Below are positions 8,684-17,679 of a stretch of DNA of 51,390 nt, piece after piece (position 1 is the stretch's first letter; each line of letters starts with the position of its first letter). The translations under genes were made by a program, and so were the position numbers. The notes under the pieces were generated by a model. It saw only the letters and a program-made list of their open reading frames with translations, did not search any database and was not told the DNA's origin. Source of the DNA: Bacteroidota bacterium (GTDB lineage: Bacteria; Bacteroidota; Bacteroidia; Chitinophagales; Chitinophagaceae). The stretch spans positions 1 through 51,390 of the forward strand of contig JAFEAE010000008.1 in NCBI GenBank assembly GCA_018266575.1. Reading direction: 5' to 3'.

Positions 8684-9178
8684 TTACCGGGTTTTCATTA
8701 CCGCTTTTGCCCTCCGGAGAAATTGCGGGCCGTAGCGGTACTTCACACTATCGATCGCCTGGTACAGCCGGATCATTTCCTGAGTATCGTCCAAGAGAGA
8801 AATTTGATAATTGCCCGGAATAAGATGCGTGAAGCGGACACCGATCAGACGCACGAGCATGCGGCGCTCAAATAATTTATCGAAGAGTTCGCAGGAGGTT
8901 TGCAGCAACAGGTGGTCGGCTGCGGTATAGGGAACTACTTTCTGCTTTGTTTCCGTATCGAAATTGGAGTAGCGCATTTTCAACGTGACGCAGCCGGTCA
9001 GTTTGTTTTGTTTGCGGAGTTCGAAGGCCAGTTCTTCGGTCATGCGTACGAGTGCTGAATGCAAAAAATCAATGTTGATGGTATCGGTCTGAAAAGTGGA
9101 TTCTTTGGAAATTGATTTCGCGTCCCGGTAAGGGATAATCTTTGTTATATTCGGATTTAAGGATGCTGCCAATTTCAA
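8684..9178 (-). pseudogene. dinB: C-terminal remnant of DNA polymerase IV (DinB)
   Basis: The open frame encodes about 164 residues that read like the little-finger (IMS_C) domain and tail of Y-family DNA polymerase IV (IIPYRDAKSISKESTFQTDTI, then LRKQNKLTGCVTLKMRYSNF, ending LYQAIDSVKYRYG). The palm and finger domains, with the catalytic carboxylates, are absent. The apparent start is only TTG, and an in-frame TAG lies two codons upstream (9182-9184). The 400 bases beyond contain no remaining DinB sequence that I can recognise. A deletion or rearrangement probably removed the 5' two-thirds. Confidence 0.75.
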
Positions 9179-9727
9179 GGTCTACTTTTCTACGATCTCT
9201 AAAATAATTTTTTACTTTAAACATATTTACTCCCGATTGTGGTTTATGAATTTTGCTAAAAAGAGAACTATATTCTGTATCGGCAAATAGGTATCCCCCC
9301 CCACTTTACATCGAATAAAAATCAGCTTTGACCTTTCGAATAAAGACGATTAGTATATACATTCAAGAAAATTGGTTCATAAGATAATCCTAGTTTGGCA
9401 ATTATGGATGAGCTCATTGCATTTACCACGTATAGCCGAAACATTTTAATCAGTTAAATTATTGTTTAGCTTTTTGTATGCATTTCCTTGTCAATTTGAT
9501 ATTATGATCAATTTGATTCGGCGCGATTTGGGCAATCGTTTTCACCTCTTGGTTGTCAAGCAGAGGAGCTTTTGCAGTTATTACCTGACCCTACATTAAA
9601 AATTTTTACAAGTAAAAAAAGTTCTACAAAATTTCTTGTGAAGTTTTTTTGTGGGCTTGACTGGATTCGAACTAAAACAATACTCTTTTTTTCGGGATGG
9701 GGTCAATAGTATATTTCCAGCTTTCAG
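9179..9727. other. Gene-poor AT-rich spacer
   Basis: About 550 bases between the DinB remnant and the tRNA gene hold no convincing reading frame. A C-run lies at 9296-9303. Around 9651-9679 a stretch containing GGATTCGAACT resembles the T-loop of a tRNA on the minus strand, but no stem pairs, so at most it is a fragment of a tRNA gene. The lost DinB sequence and this fragment suggest a decayed rearrangement site beside a tRNA gene. Confidence 0.4.
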
Positions 9728-9814
9728 CGGAGGGGAAGGGATTCGAACCCTTGATAGGATTTCTCCTATACACACTTTCCAGGCGTGCCAGTTCAACCAC
9801 TCCTGCACCCCTCC
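9728..9814 (-). tRNA. tRNA-Ser (anticodon GGA)
   Basis: The minus strand folds as a class II tRNA: acceptor GGAGGGG (9808-9814) pairs with CCCCTCC (9729-9735), with G as discriminator at 9728. The anticodon arm CACGC-CTGGAAA-GTGTG carries GGA. A long variable arm (ATAGGA-GAAA-TCCTAT) and a T arm AAGGG-TTCGAAT-CCCTT complete it. The long variable arm and the anticodon both indicate serine. CCA is not encoded. The gene lies 30 bases downstream of the tatD-like gene on the same strand. Confidence 0.95.
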
Positions 9815-9844
9815 ATAAGGGCGGCAAAAATACAATTTACAATT

Positions 9845-10612
9845 TTAGCTCCCGAATATTTTTTCAGCATTCGCCGTAGTAACCGCAGCAACTTCTTCCA
9901 AACTTATCCCTTTTATTTCAGCCAGCTTCTCTGCCACATAAACAAGGTAACTGCTTTCATTTCTTTTTCCGCGAAAGGGCACCGGCGATAAATACGGAGA
10001 ATCCGTTTCCAGAACGATATGGTTAATGCTGATATTTTTTATCGCTTCAGGCAATGTTGACTTTTTGTAAGTGAGCACCCCGCCAATACCCAGGTAAAAA
10101 CCAAGGTCAATAATTTGCTGCGCATCTTCATAGGTTCCGGAAAAGCAATGAAATATGCCTTTTAATTTTCCGTGCTGATGTTGTTTCACTACATCAATAC
10201 TTTCTTTCATCGATTCCCGGGAGTGGATTACAATCGGAAGATTGTATTGTAATGCCCATTCAATTTGCGTGTGGAAACAGGTATATTGTTGTTCGGTAAA
10301 TGTTTTATCCCAATAAAAATCCAAACCGATCTCGCCTACAGCTGCAAACCTGCGTTGAGTTAGCAAATCTTCAACCAGTTTCAATTCTTCCTTATAGTTG
10401 TCTTTAACAGAACACGGATGAAGTCCGATCATAGAAATACATTTTCCCGGAAAGCGCTTTTCCAATTGCAACATGCTTTGCAATGAGGTGCTGTCAACCG
10501 CAGGCAAAAAAAACTTTTCAACATTGTTATCAAGGCCTCTTTGTATCACCAAATCAATGTCATTTTGAAATTCAGGGGAATACAAATGCGTATGTGTATC
10601 GACGAGCTTCAT
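9845..10612 (-). CDS. TatD-family metal-dependent hydrolase/DNase
   Basis: 255 residues, usual TatD/YcfH length. All expected metal ligands are visible in the TIM-barrel order: H7 and H9 (DTHTHL), E94 (VGEIGLDFYW), H130 (IVIHSR), H155 (FHCFSG) and D204 (LETDSPYL). The C-terminal part (VPFRGKRNESSYLVYVAEKLAEIKG) is typical. Family members are cytoplasmic Mg-dependent 3'-5' exonucleases or deoxyribonucleases; the exact substrate cannot be read from sequence. It is monocistronic or linked with the downstream tRNA. Confidence 0.93.
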   Translation of the reverse strand: MKLVDTHTHLYSPEFQNDIDLVIQRGLDNNVEKFFLPAVDSTSLQSMLQLEKRFPGKCISMIGLHPCSVKDNYKEELKLVEDLLTQRRFAAVGEIGLDFYWDKTFTEQQYTCFHTQIEWALQYNLPIVIHSRESMKESIDVVKQHQHGKLKGIFHCFSGTYEDAQQIIDLGFYLGIGGVLTYKKSTLPEAIKNISINHIVLETDSPYLSPVPFRGKRNESSYLVYVAEKLAEIKGISLEEVAAVTTANAEKIFGS

Positions 10613-10860
10613 TCGTTATTTTTAATTGATTTACAGAGACGTCAACCTGGTATAACCTGCATTATTTTAACTACTTCAATGCCTGCATTAGTAAATTAAA
10701 GGGTATTAAAATAGTATAAAATTTTTGTTGGCTGCACCGTATTTTCCGAAGACAAAAGTGGTATAAAGTTGTTTTTAAATCGTTTATGATTAAATTCCTT
10801 TGGATTAATCAAAAAAAGTTTTACCTTTAAATCAGTTTTCATAGGGTACGGATTAAAAAC
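10613..10860. other. Intergenic spacer upstream of the TatD-family gene
   Basis: An AT-rich spacer without a reading frame; it must hold the promoter of the minus-strand tatD-like gene, but no strong TAnnTTTG box stands out. It ends at the terminator of the polysaccharide deacetylase gene (10855-10884). Confidence 0.4.
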
Positions 10861-10884
10861 GGGCCAGGGTGTCTACCCAGGCCC
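10855..10884 (-). terminator. Intrinsic terminator of the polysaccharide deacetylase gene
   Basis: GGGCCAGGGT (10861-10870) pairs with ACCCAGGCCC (10875-10884) around the loop GTCT, with one A-A mismatch. On the minus strand the hairpin is followed by GTTTTT. It lies 56 bases after the stop of the minus-strand gene at 10941. Confidence 0.8.
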
Positions 10885-10940
10885 AATTAATTTTAAGACA
10901 ACCACTTACCTTCTTTATCCTCATTTTTACTCAAAAAACT

Positions 10941-11558
10941 TCAGCGGATCACATCAAATTTAAATCCACGATTAGAAAAATAATTTAGTATTCGCGGCAA
11001 CGCTTCTTTTATTTTTGAAAATGCTTTTTCACTGTCATGACAAACTATGATAGAGCCTTTGTGTGTATTTTTTTCTACATTTTTTGCGCATTTTTCAGAG
11101 GTAATTTCCTGGTCGAAATCGGCGCTCAGCACATCCCACATAATGATCTTGTAATTGATCTTGCTTAACCCGGCAACCTGAAATTTTGTAATGCGCCCAT
11201 ACGGCGGCCTGAATAAATCAGAGTGGATATATTTCGCCGCTTCATTAATATTCGAAAAATATTCTTCATCAGAAACTTTCCAGCCATTAAGATGATTATG
11301 TGTGTGGTTGCCTACACGATGGCCTTCCAGCAATATTCGTTTATAGATGTCCGGGTATAGTGCCACATTTTTTCCGATGCAAAAAAAGGTGGCTTTTGCA
11401 CCATATTTTTTTAATGTATCCAGTATGAAAGGAGTGGCTTCAGGATGAGGCCCGTCATCAAAAGTCAGGAACAAGGTTTTTTCTTTTACGTCAATATCCC
11501 ACACACAATTGCTGTACATCTTTTTTACGAACCAAGGGGTCTTGACAAAATAAAACAT
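10941..11558 (-). CDS. Polysaccharide deacetylase (NodB domain)
   Basis: 205 residues, essentially only a NodB domain. The five catalytic motifs are present: TFDDGPH (32-38, with D34 as catalytic base and D35 as metal ligand), H85-x3-H89 (NHTHNH), RPPYG (117-121), W141-D142 and VCHD with H174. Metal-dependent enzymes of this family remove acetyl groups from N-acetylglucosamine in peptidoglycan, chitin or other polymers. There is no classical signal peptide, only a short N-terminal FYFVKTPWF stretch, so it may act in the cytoplasm or be weakly membrane-associated. Substrate not determinable. Confidence 0.9.
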   Translation of the reverse strand: MFYFVKTPWFVKKMYSNCVWDIDVKEKTLFLTFDDGPHPEATPFILDTLKKYGAKATFFCIGKNVALYPDIYKRILLEGHRVGNHTHNHLNGWKVSDEEYFSNINEAAKYIHSDLFRPPYGRITKFQVAGLSKINYKIIMWDVLSADFDQEITSEKCAKNVEKNTHKGSIIVCHDSEKAFSKIKEALPRILNYFSNRGFKFDVIR

Positions 11559-11573
11559 AGTGCAAGTTAGAGA

Positions 11574-11661
11574 GTTTGCAGTTTATGGTTTGCGGTTAAA
11601 TGATGCTTAAGACTAGTAATATGAAACCGAATCAGAGAACTATCAACTACAAACCAGCAAA
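11574..11661. repeat. Heptad-period inverted repeat between two genes
   Basis: GTT recurs at 11574, 11581, 11588 and 11595, exactly 7 bases apart, each within GTTTnnn-like words. On the far side AAC recurs at 11638, 11645 and 11652, followed by AAA at 11659, also 7 apart and complementary in sense (AAACCAGCAAA against TTTGCNGGTTT-like words). The two arms thus form a loose inverted repeat filling the spacer between the deacetylase start and the stop of the next minus-strand gene. Confidence 0.6.
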
Positions 11662-12582
11662 TTAAAACGTATTAATATGAACAACCCTTCCGTTATGCCT
11701 GAAGATTTTTCCGTTCCTGCTTACAAACTCTTGTTGTGTTTTTTCATCAGTTAAGATTTTATCCATGTAATCTTTAACAGCTTTATCAGGAACAGAAACA
11801 GGCGAACCAAAATAAGCAGCTTCATCCGTATATCCGCGAAGCAAAGGTTCTAACTGATTGTAGAATAAATTTGTTTCAGCATAAATATCGCTTCCAATAA
11901 TCTTGTTTCCCGATATTGCTACAAAACCAACAATAGTACTGTCCGATTTTTTAAATTTCTCCCTGAAAAAATTAAAATATTCTTCGCCGAACGAAGTAGG
12001 TTTTTTATCTATAGTTCTTGAAAGGTATTCATTTGTCTGGGTTTTAAAACCGCCCTGCTGTAATTGATTATCGATCTCTTTCCATATCAACACCTGGTTT
12101 TTATTTTCATCAAGCACTTTGCGTAAACGCGGGTTTGCAAAATTGCTGTACACTAATTTTTTTTCTTTTTCGCTCCACCTGCCTTCTTCCACACACATCA
12201 CCTGCACGTATTGGTCTTTTTGCGAAGGTTCTAAAATAGTATCTCGCATCATCATCCTGTCCTGCCTGCCGCCGGAAATAATTTCACCCGAATTAATTAA
12301 AATAGATTTATCTGAATTATTATTAATGCGGAGCCAGTGTACGTTTTCAGTAGAAGCCGTTCCACGTTCAGTAACTGTTGCCACTCCACTGCTGAGCGCC
12401 TGGCTGAGGGAAATAATATTATATGGCGGGCCCTCCGGTCTTTTTTTCTGACGGATGGGAATGATCTTTAAATTTTTGTACTGCCACGCACTATCGTAAT
12501 CCACATACACCGTCTCATACGTTATCTGTGCCAACGCATGAACGCTACTGATTAAGAGCCATATCGCGAAGAAATATTTCAC
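11662..12582 (-). CDS. Secreted ARPP-1/DUF6569-family protein
   Basis: 306 residues with signal peptide MKYFFAIWLLISSVHALAQ. The mature protein carries the family pattern: LSQALSSGVATVTERG, then a strand-rich segment with NNNSDKSILINSGEIISGGRQDR, and VMCVEEGRWSE. This matches my memory of the ARPP-1 (DUF6569) domain, found in standalone secreted proteins of many bacteria. Molecular function is unknown; the domain is predicted beta-rich. The gene starts 107 bases from gltX, divergently, and its 3' end abuts a heptad-repeat spacer. Confidence 0.7.
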   Translation of the reverse strand: MKYFFAIWLLISSVHALAQITYETVYVDYDSAWQYKNLKIIPIRQKKRPEGPPYNIISLSQALSSGVATVTERGTASTENVHWLRINNNSDKSILINSGEIISGGRQDRMMMRDTILEPSQKDQYVQVMCVEEGRWSEKEKKLVYSNFANPRLRKVLDENKNQVLIWKEIDNQLQQGGFKTQTNEYLSRTIDKKPTSFGEEYFNFFREKFKKSDSTIVGFVAISGNKIIGSDIYAETNLFYNQLEPLLRGYTDEAAYFGSPVSVPDKAVKDYMDKILTDEKTQQEFVSRNGKIFRHNGRVVHINTF

Positions 12583-12675
12583 GGGCTGTAAATGTTGATC
12601 AAATGTAGTTTAAATAACGCCTTTTACCGGTAATTAGTACAGGTTTCCATGCTGCAAGTCATTTTTCAAATCCTT

Positions 12676-12683
12676 TATCTTTG
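12676..12683 (+). promoter_or_regulatory. Bacteroidota -7 promoter box of gltX
   Basis: TATCTTTG fits the TAnnTTTG consensus of the Bacteroidota primary sigma factor and lies 6 bases before the ATG at 12690. No good -33 TTTG is visible. The implied leader is very short. Confidence 0.45.
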
Positions 12684-12689
12684 CGCATT

Positions 12690-14219
12690 ATGAATAAAAA
12701 AGTACGTGTGCGTTTTGCGCCGAGCCCCACAGGTGGATTGCATTTGGGCGGAGTTCGGACTGTTTTATACAATTATCTTTTCGCCAAACAACATAACGGG
12801 GACTTTATTTTGCGAATAGAAGATACGGACCAGACGCGTTACGTGGAAGGTGCGGAAGAATACATTTACCAATGTTTGGATTGGTGCGGTTTAATACCGG
12901 ATGAAAGCCCGCAAAAGCCGGGAGCGTTTGGGCCTTACCGTCAGAGTGAACGAAAAAGCATTTATAGAAAATATGCTGAGCAATTAGTGAAACAAGGGAA
13001 AGCATATTATGCATTTGATATGCCTGAAGAACTTGAAACGATGCGCACAAATTACAAGACCGCAGAAAACCCGTCGCCGCAATACGACCACAAAGTGCGG
13101 ATGAAAATGCGCAATTCACTTAGCTTAACATTGGAAGAAACGGAACGCCTGCTCGAAGCATCAACGCCACATGTTATCCGCATATTGATGCCCGAAAATG
13201 AAACGGTGCAATTTCATGATATGATCCGTGGTGAAGTTTCTTTTCAGACTTCACAGGTTGATGATAAAGTATTGTTGAAAGCAGATGGAATGCCAACTTA
13301 TCATTTAGCTGTTGTTGTTGACGATTATCTTATGCAGATCACACATGCATTTCGGGGTGAAGAGTGGCTGTCAAGTTCGCCGGTGCATGTATTGTTATGG
13401 AAATATTTATTCGGGATAGAAAACATGCCGCAGTGGGCACATCTTCCATTAATATTAAAACCGGATGGCAATGGCAAATTAAGCAAACGTGATGGCGACC
13501 GTTTGGGCTTCCCGGTTTTTGCAATGAATTGGGTTGATCCGAAAACGAATGAATTAACAAAAGGCTTTCGTGAATTAGGGTTTTTGCCGGAAGCATTTAT
13601 TAATATGCTGGCATTATTAGGTTGGAATGACGGAAGCGAGCAGGAAATTTTTTCACTGCAGGAACTGATCTCGAAATTTTCTATGGACCGCGTTCATAAG
13701 GGTGGCGCAAAATTTAATTTCGAAAAAGCAAAATGGTTTAATCACGAATGGATAAAACAGTCGGCGGTAAGCAGTTATCAGTCGGCAGTGAAGGAATTAT
13801 TCGATGAAAATAATATTGTAATCAATGATGAAAATAAATTTCTGAAAGTTTTAGAACTGGTGAAAGACCGTTGTACATTTCTCACAGATTTTGTGCAGCA
13901 GTCATCGTTCTTTTTTCAAACTCCCGGGGCCATTGACATTGCAGCCATACAGCCGAAATGGAATGAAAAGAAAAATTTATTTTTTGTAGAATTGATCCGT
14001 GCGTATGAATTGATGAATTTATGGCAACATGATGATCTTGAAAAAGAATTCAAAGAAATTGCTGCAGTTAACGAAATAAAACCAGGAGATGTATTATTGC
14101 CATTGCGCATTATGCTCGTTGGCGGAAAATTCGGTCCTGGTGTTTTTGATATTGTTGCTTTACTCGGAAAAGAAGAAACAATCAAGCGTATTAAGCATAC
14201 GTTGCAATTGTTGCAGTGA
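12690..14219 (+). CDS. gltX: Glutamyl-tRNA synthetase
   Basis: 509 residues from the ATG at 12690; the open frame extends upstream only to a TTG inside the promoter box. The class I signatures are plain: RFAPSPTGGLHLGGVR with the HIGH-type motif GLHLG (16-20), and KLSKR (263-267) as KMSKS-type loop. RIEDTDQTRYVEGAEEYI and FHDMIRGEVSFQTSQVDDKVLLKADGMPTYHLAVVVDDYLM are standard GluRS segments. It charges tRNA-Glu in the cytoplasm. Length and C-terminal anticodon-binding region are complete. It is divergent from the DUF6569 gene. Confidence 0.97.
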   Translation: MNKKVRVRFAPSPTGGLHLGGVRTVLYNYLFAKQHNGDFILRIEDTDQTRYVEGAEEYIYQCLDWCGLIPDESPQKPGAFGPYRQSERKSIYRKYAEQLVKQGKAYYAFDMPEELETMRTNYKTAENPSPQYDHKVRMKMRNSLSLTLEETERLLEASTPHVIRILMPENETVQFHDMIRGEVSFQTSQVDDKVLLKADGMPTYHLAVVVDDYLMQITHAFRGEEWLSSSPVHVLLWKYLFGIENMPQWAHLPLILKPDGNGKLSKRDGDRLGFPVFAMNWVDPKTNELTKGFRELGFLPEAFINMLALLGWNDGSEQEIFSLQELISKFSMDRVHKGGAKFNFEKAKWFNHEWIKQSAVSSYQSAVKELFDENNIVINDENKFLKVLELVKDRCTFLTDFVQQSSFFFQTPGAIDIAAIQPKWNEKKNLFFVELIRAYELMNLWQHDDLEKEFKEIAAVNEIKPGDVLLPLRIMLVGGKFGPGVFDIVALLGKEETIKRIKHTLQLLQ

Positions 14220-14364
14220 GATGTAGTTTCCTGAAATTTTACAATCGCTTATAAACCTGCCAGGTTTCACAAAATTACAAACCACACTTACCACTTATAA
14301 CTTACTACTCCTCGCTTACATCGCACTTCTTACAAAGTTTGTATCTTTCTGTAAACATTCATTC

Positions 14365-15909
14365 ATGCAGAAGTTCAACAGGTTTTTATATTTCTTAGCG
14401 TTTGTAAAATTCATTCTTCCCTTTTTATTACAGAGCCCTGTTTATGAGCCACACCGCGATGAATTTTTATACCTCATAGAAGGAAGGCACATGGCATGGG
14501 GCTTTATGGAAGTGCCGCCGCTACTTTCCGTATTTGCATGGCTAACCAATTTATTTGGCGGAAGCATGTTCTGGATAAAATTCTGGCCTTCTTTATTCGG
14601 CGCATTGAATTTTATTCTTGTAGGTAAAATTATTCTTTCATTGGGCGGAAGGTATTTTGCATTGTTGCTTGGCTTTCTTCCGTTTGTTACCGGCGCTTAT
14701 CTGCGTGTGCATTATTTGTTTCAACCTAATTTTTTAGAAATATTTTTCTGGACGCTGATTGCGTATAGCTATATCCGTTATATCCAGACTCAAAAAAACA
14801 AATGGCTGTATATTTTGGGAGTTGCAATTGGCTTTGGGATGTTGAGCAAATATTCCGTGCTGTTTTTTACGGTGAGCGTTTTAGGTGGATTATTAGTAAC
14901 AGATCAGCGAAAAATATTTACAAACAAACATTTTTATTATGCCGCAGCAATCGGTTTTTTGATATTTCTTCCCAATCTCATCTGGCAAATTGCGTATCAT
15001 TTTCCGGTGGCACTCCACATGAAAAAATTACAACGCACACAATTGCAGTATATCAGCCCATCTTCTTTCTTAGCGGGACAGGTAATGATGAATTTTGCTT
15101 GCGCGTTTGTTTGGGTCACTGGTTTAATCTGGACAGCTTTTGCTTCAAAAGCAAAACCGTATCGCTTCATTGCATGGGCTTATGTGTTTGTGATTATCCT
15201 GCTGTTATTAGGGCATGGTAAAGATTATTATGCACTTGGTGCATATCCTGTCTTATTCGCATTCGGCGCATATCAACTTGAACAACTTACTGCAAAACGC
15301 GTTTATTTCTTACGTTATGTCTTCATAGTTTTTATTGCTTTTATTGGTTACTATTCCATTCCTATTCTGTTGCCAATTTTCAAACCTACAAAACTGGCTG
15401 AATTTTACAGCGAAAGGCATTTGGAAAAAACCGGTGCACTAAGATGGGAAGATTTGAAAAACCATCCATTGCCACAGGATTTTGCTGATATGATCGGATG
15501 GAAAACCATGGCAGAAGAAACTGCAAAATTGTACAATAGTTTGCCGGAAGAAGAAAAAAGTAAAACCGTTGTCAAGAGTGATAATTATGGTTTGTGTGGT
15601 GCATTAAATTTTTATGGCCCGAAATTAGGATTGCCACAGGTATTCGGCTATGACGCATCTTTCCTGCTTTGGATACCCGATACATTTCATGTAAGAAATG
15701 TGATAACTGTTGGTGAAGAAATGCCTGATCCAAAAAGGGATCTTCTGAAATATTTCGAAAGTATTTCAATAAAATACGAGCTGAGGGATTCTCTGGCAAG
15801 GGAAGATGGCAGCAAAATCCTGCTATGGTATCATTGCAATGCCGATACATTAAGCCGGTTTTTAAAAGGCGAGATCGCAGAAAAGAAAAAAATCTTTTAC
15901 GGCAATTGA
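14365..15909 (+). CDS. Membrane glycosyltransferase, GT39/ArnT-like (PMT_2)
   Basis: 514 residues, predominantly hydrophobic with about 10-12 membrane segments in the first 370 residues and a soluble C-terminal domain. The first loop has the conserved acidic pair D32-E33 in EPHRDEFLYLIEGRHMAWGFMEVPPL, which matches the DExxY...AWGxxxxPPL signature of dolichol/undecaprenyl-phosphate sugar-dependent transferases (PMT_2 / GT83-like). Such enzymes transfer a sugar from a lipid carrier to an acceptor on the periplasmic face. Donor and acceptor are not determinable. A TATCTTTC box at 14342 lies upstream. No obvious operon partner. Confidence 0.8.
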   Translation: MQKFNRFLYFLAFVKFILPFLLQSPVYEPHRDEFLYLIEGRHMAWGFMEVPPLLSVFAWLTNLFGGSMFWIKFWPSLFGALNFILVGKIILSLGGRYFALLLGFLPFVTGAYLRVHYLFQPNFLEIFFWTLIAYSYIRYIQTQKNKWLYILGVAIGFGMLSKYSVLFFTVSVLGGLLVTDQRKIFTNKHFYYAAAIGFLIFLPNLIWQIAYHFPVALHMKKLQRTQLQYISPSSFLAGQVMMNFACAFVWVTGLIWTAFASKAKPYRFIAWAYVFVIILLLLGHGKDYYALGAYPVLFAFGAYQLEQLTAKRVYFLRYVFIVFIAFIGYYSIPILLPIFKPTKLAEFYSERHLEKTGALRWEDLKNHPLPQDFADMIGWKTMAEETAKLYNSLPEEEKSKTVVKSDNYGLCGALNFYGPKLGLPQVFGYDASFLLWIPDTFHVRNVITVGEEMPDPKRDLLKYFESISIKYELRDSLAREDGSKILLWYHCNADTLSRFLKGEIAEKKKIFYGN

Positions 15910-15919
15910 ATTATAGTCA

Positions 15920-16522
15920 TCAAATTTCGGGTAGCCGTAACCGTTTGAGTTTTGATATAATCCGTATCGCCACAATTAATATCACGCAAATAATTAAATC
16001 AATTTCACGTGATATACCTGCTTTCAAAAGCAGCATATAAATTATACCGCCAAACAAACATACTGTTGCATATAATTCGCCGCGTTTTAGCAGGTCGGGA
16101 ACAGTGTTACTTAAGATATCCGCAACCAATCCCCCGAATGTAGCAGAGATAACGCCCATCAATACCGCATAAACGCTATTCACGCCGTGCTCTAAACTTT
16201 TTTCGATTCCGCCAACAGTGAACATTCCGATACCAATTGCATCTGTAATAAAAACAATCCGGCGAAAATGCGGAATATTTTTCTTTACCAACGAAACAAT
16301 AAGCACCGCTCCAATCACCAGCGACAATGCAATGTAATCATTCACCCAATTTACCGGTTTAATACCGATCAATACATCACGTATAGTGCCGCCGCCATAA
16401 GCAGTTACAAATCCAAGCACTGCTGCCCCGAAAATATCCATGTGGTGCGTTCTCGCTTTCAGCGCACCTGTTACTGCAAAAACAAAAACACCGGTGTAGA
16501 GTATGATGTCGACCAGGTTCAT
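15920..16522 (-). CDS. TRIC/UPF0126-family membrane channel (YicG-like)
   Basis: 200 residues with about seven membrane helices. The N-terminal repeat carries the family motif VTAYGGGTIRDVLIG; the second repeat has the equivalent FGGLVADIL, where the usual Arg-Asp reads Ala-Asp. Bacterial members are trimeric cation channels related to TRIC. The gene is convergent with the glycosyltransferase (stops 10 bases apart) and divergent from the enoyl-CoA hydratase gene. Confidence 0.88.
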   Translation of the reverse strand: MNLVDIILYTGVFVFAVTGALKARTHHMDIFGAAVLGFVTAYGGGTIRDVLIGIKPVNWVNDYIALSLVIGAVLIVSLVKKNIPHFRRIVFITDAIGIGMFTVGGIEKSLEHGVNSVYAVLMGVISATFGGLVADILSNTVPDLLKRGELYATVCLFGGIIYMLLLKAGISREIDLIICVILIVAIRIISKLKRLRLPEI

Positions 16523-16588
16523 TCTTGAAAGGTAACAACAAAAATCAATTTACATCCTTGGTGTATCTTCGTTTCAAAATTTATTAAT

Positions 16589-17371
16589 ATGAGTTATCAA
16601 ACTATATTAACAGAACTAAGCGATCATATTTTAACGATCACGATCAATCGCCCTGATAAATTAAATGCGCTTAATAAAACAGTGATTGAAGAGCTCAGCC
16701 ATGCCATCGAAGAAATTTATAACAACGCAGACATAAAAGCTGCGATCATTACCGGCAACGGGGCAAAAGCATTTGTTGCAGGTGCGGATATCAGCGAATT
16801 CTTAACACTTGATAGCAATGGCGGAAAAACACTGGCACAAAAAGGGCAGCAGAATGTTTTTTCTAAAATTGAAAATTGTAGCAAACCAATTATTGCAGCT
16901 GTAAATGGTTTTGCATTAGGCGGTGGTTGTGAACTCGCGATGGCTTGTCATTTTCGTTTGGCAAGTGATAATGCAAAATTCGGCCAGCCCGAAGTGAACC
17001 TTGGTTTGATTCCAGGCTATGGGGGTACGCAACGATTAACGCAACTGATCGGTAAAGGAAAAGCAATGGAATTAACGCTTACCGGAAATATGATCGACGC
17101 CAATGAAGCATTACGTTTAGGCTTAACAAACCATGTAACAACTCCGGAAAATTTATTGAGCGAAACAAAAAAGATAGTCCAAACAATAATCAGTAAGGCG
17201 CCGTTAGCCATTGCAGAAGCCATCGCATTGGTAAATCATGCAGCTTATGGAAAAGAAAATGGTTTGCAGAAAGAAATAGATGCTTTTGGAAAATTATTCG
17301 ACACTCAAGATGCAAAAGAAGGCGCCAAAGCATTCCTGGAAAAACGAAAAGCGAATTTTACGGGAAATTAA
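16589..17371 (+). CDS. Enoyl-CoA hydratase/isomerase (crotonase family)
   Basis: 260 residues, usual for short-chain enoyl-CoA hydratases. The oxyanion-hole segment FVAGADISEF and both catalytic glutamates are present: E115 in GGGCELAMACHFRLAS and E135 in FGQPEVNLGLIPGYGGTQRL, 20 residues apart as in the mitochondrial enzyme. This suggests hydration of trans-2-enoyl-CoA in fatty-acid or butanoate-type metabolism. A TATCTTCG box lies about 20 bases upstream of the start. It stands alone, so its pathway cannot be fixed from context. Confidence 0.9.
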   Translation: MSYQTILTELSDHILTITINRPDKLNALNKTVIEELSHAIEEIYNNADIKAAIITGNGAKAFVAGADISEFLTLDSNGGKTLAQKGQQNVFSKIENCSKPIIAAVNGFALGGGCELAMACHFRLASDNAKFGQPEVNLGLIPGYGGTQRLTQLIGKGKAMELTLTGNMIDANEALRLGLTNHVTTPENLLSETKKIVQTIISKAPLAIAEAIALVNHAAYGKENGLQKEIDAFGKLFDTQDAKEGAKAFLEKRKANFTGN

Positions 17372-17679
17372 TTCACGAAATACAAATTGGGGTTTACGAT
17401 TTATTCAATTCGATTTTTGCTGATTAATTTCTTGTTTTCTATTTTTCTTGTTTCTTATTTTTTGTAGCCAACATTTGTTCTCTTCTCAACTTCTGTTGCG
17501 TCGCACACTTGTACTATAGAAATTCTATGGAGTGAATGTCTGAACCAGGATTTTATCCTGATTAATTGATTAACCTGATTCCAACGGCCACGATCTTCCA
17601 TCACTTTCAATTTCCCATTTTTAATTTTTAAGTCTTCCCATTCTATCTCCTAAATTCTAACTTCTATCTTCCTTCATTA
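17372..17679. repeat. Repeat-filled spacer: GTTGCGTCGCA element and heptad array
   Basis: No gene. Three signals are visible. A T-rich stretch (17425-17465) is built of TTTCT words. A dispersed element around 17465-17514 contains GTTGCGTCGCACACTTGTAC (17495-17514), found in similar form near 22423 and, inverted, near 47726. At the end, an exact 7-base periodicity runs into the next gene's stop: ATTTTTA at 17627 and 17634, then CTA at 17643, 17650, 17657 and 17664. Confidence 0.55.

Noticed and set aside
8281..8875. Overlapping frames on either strand across the NHL gene end and the DinB remnant
   Set aside because: Shadows of the stronger coding frames; no recognisable protein.
9651..9700. 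Possible second tRNA on the minus strand (GGATTCGAACT T-loop-like sequence)
   Set aside because: Neither the T stem nor an acceptor stem pairs; kept only as a possible fragment.
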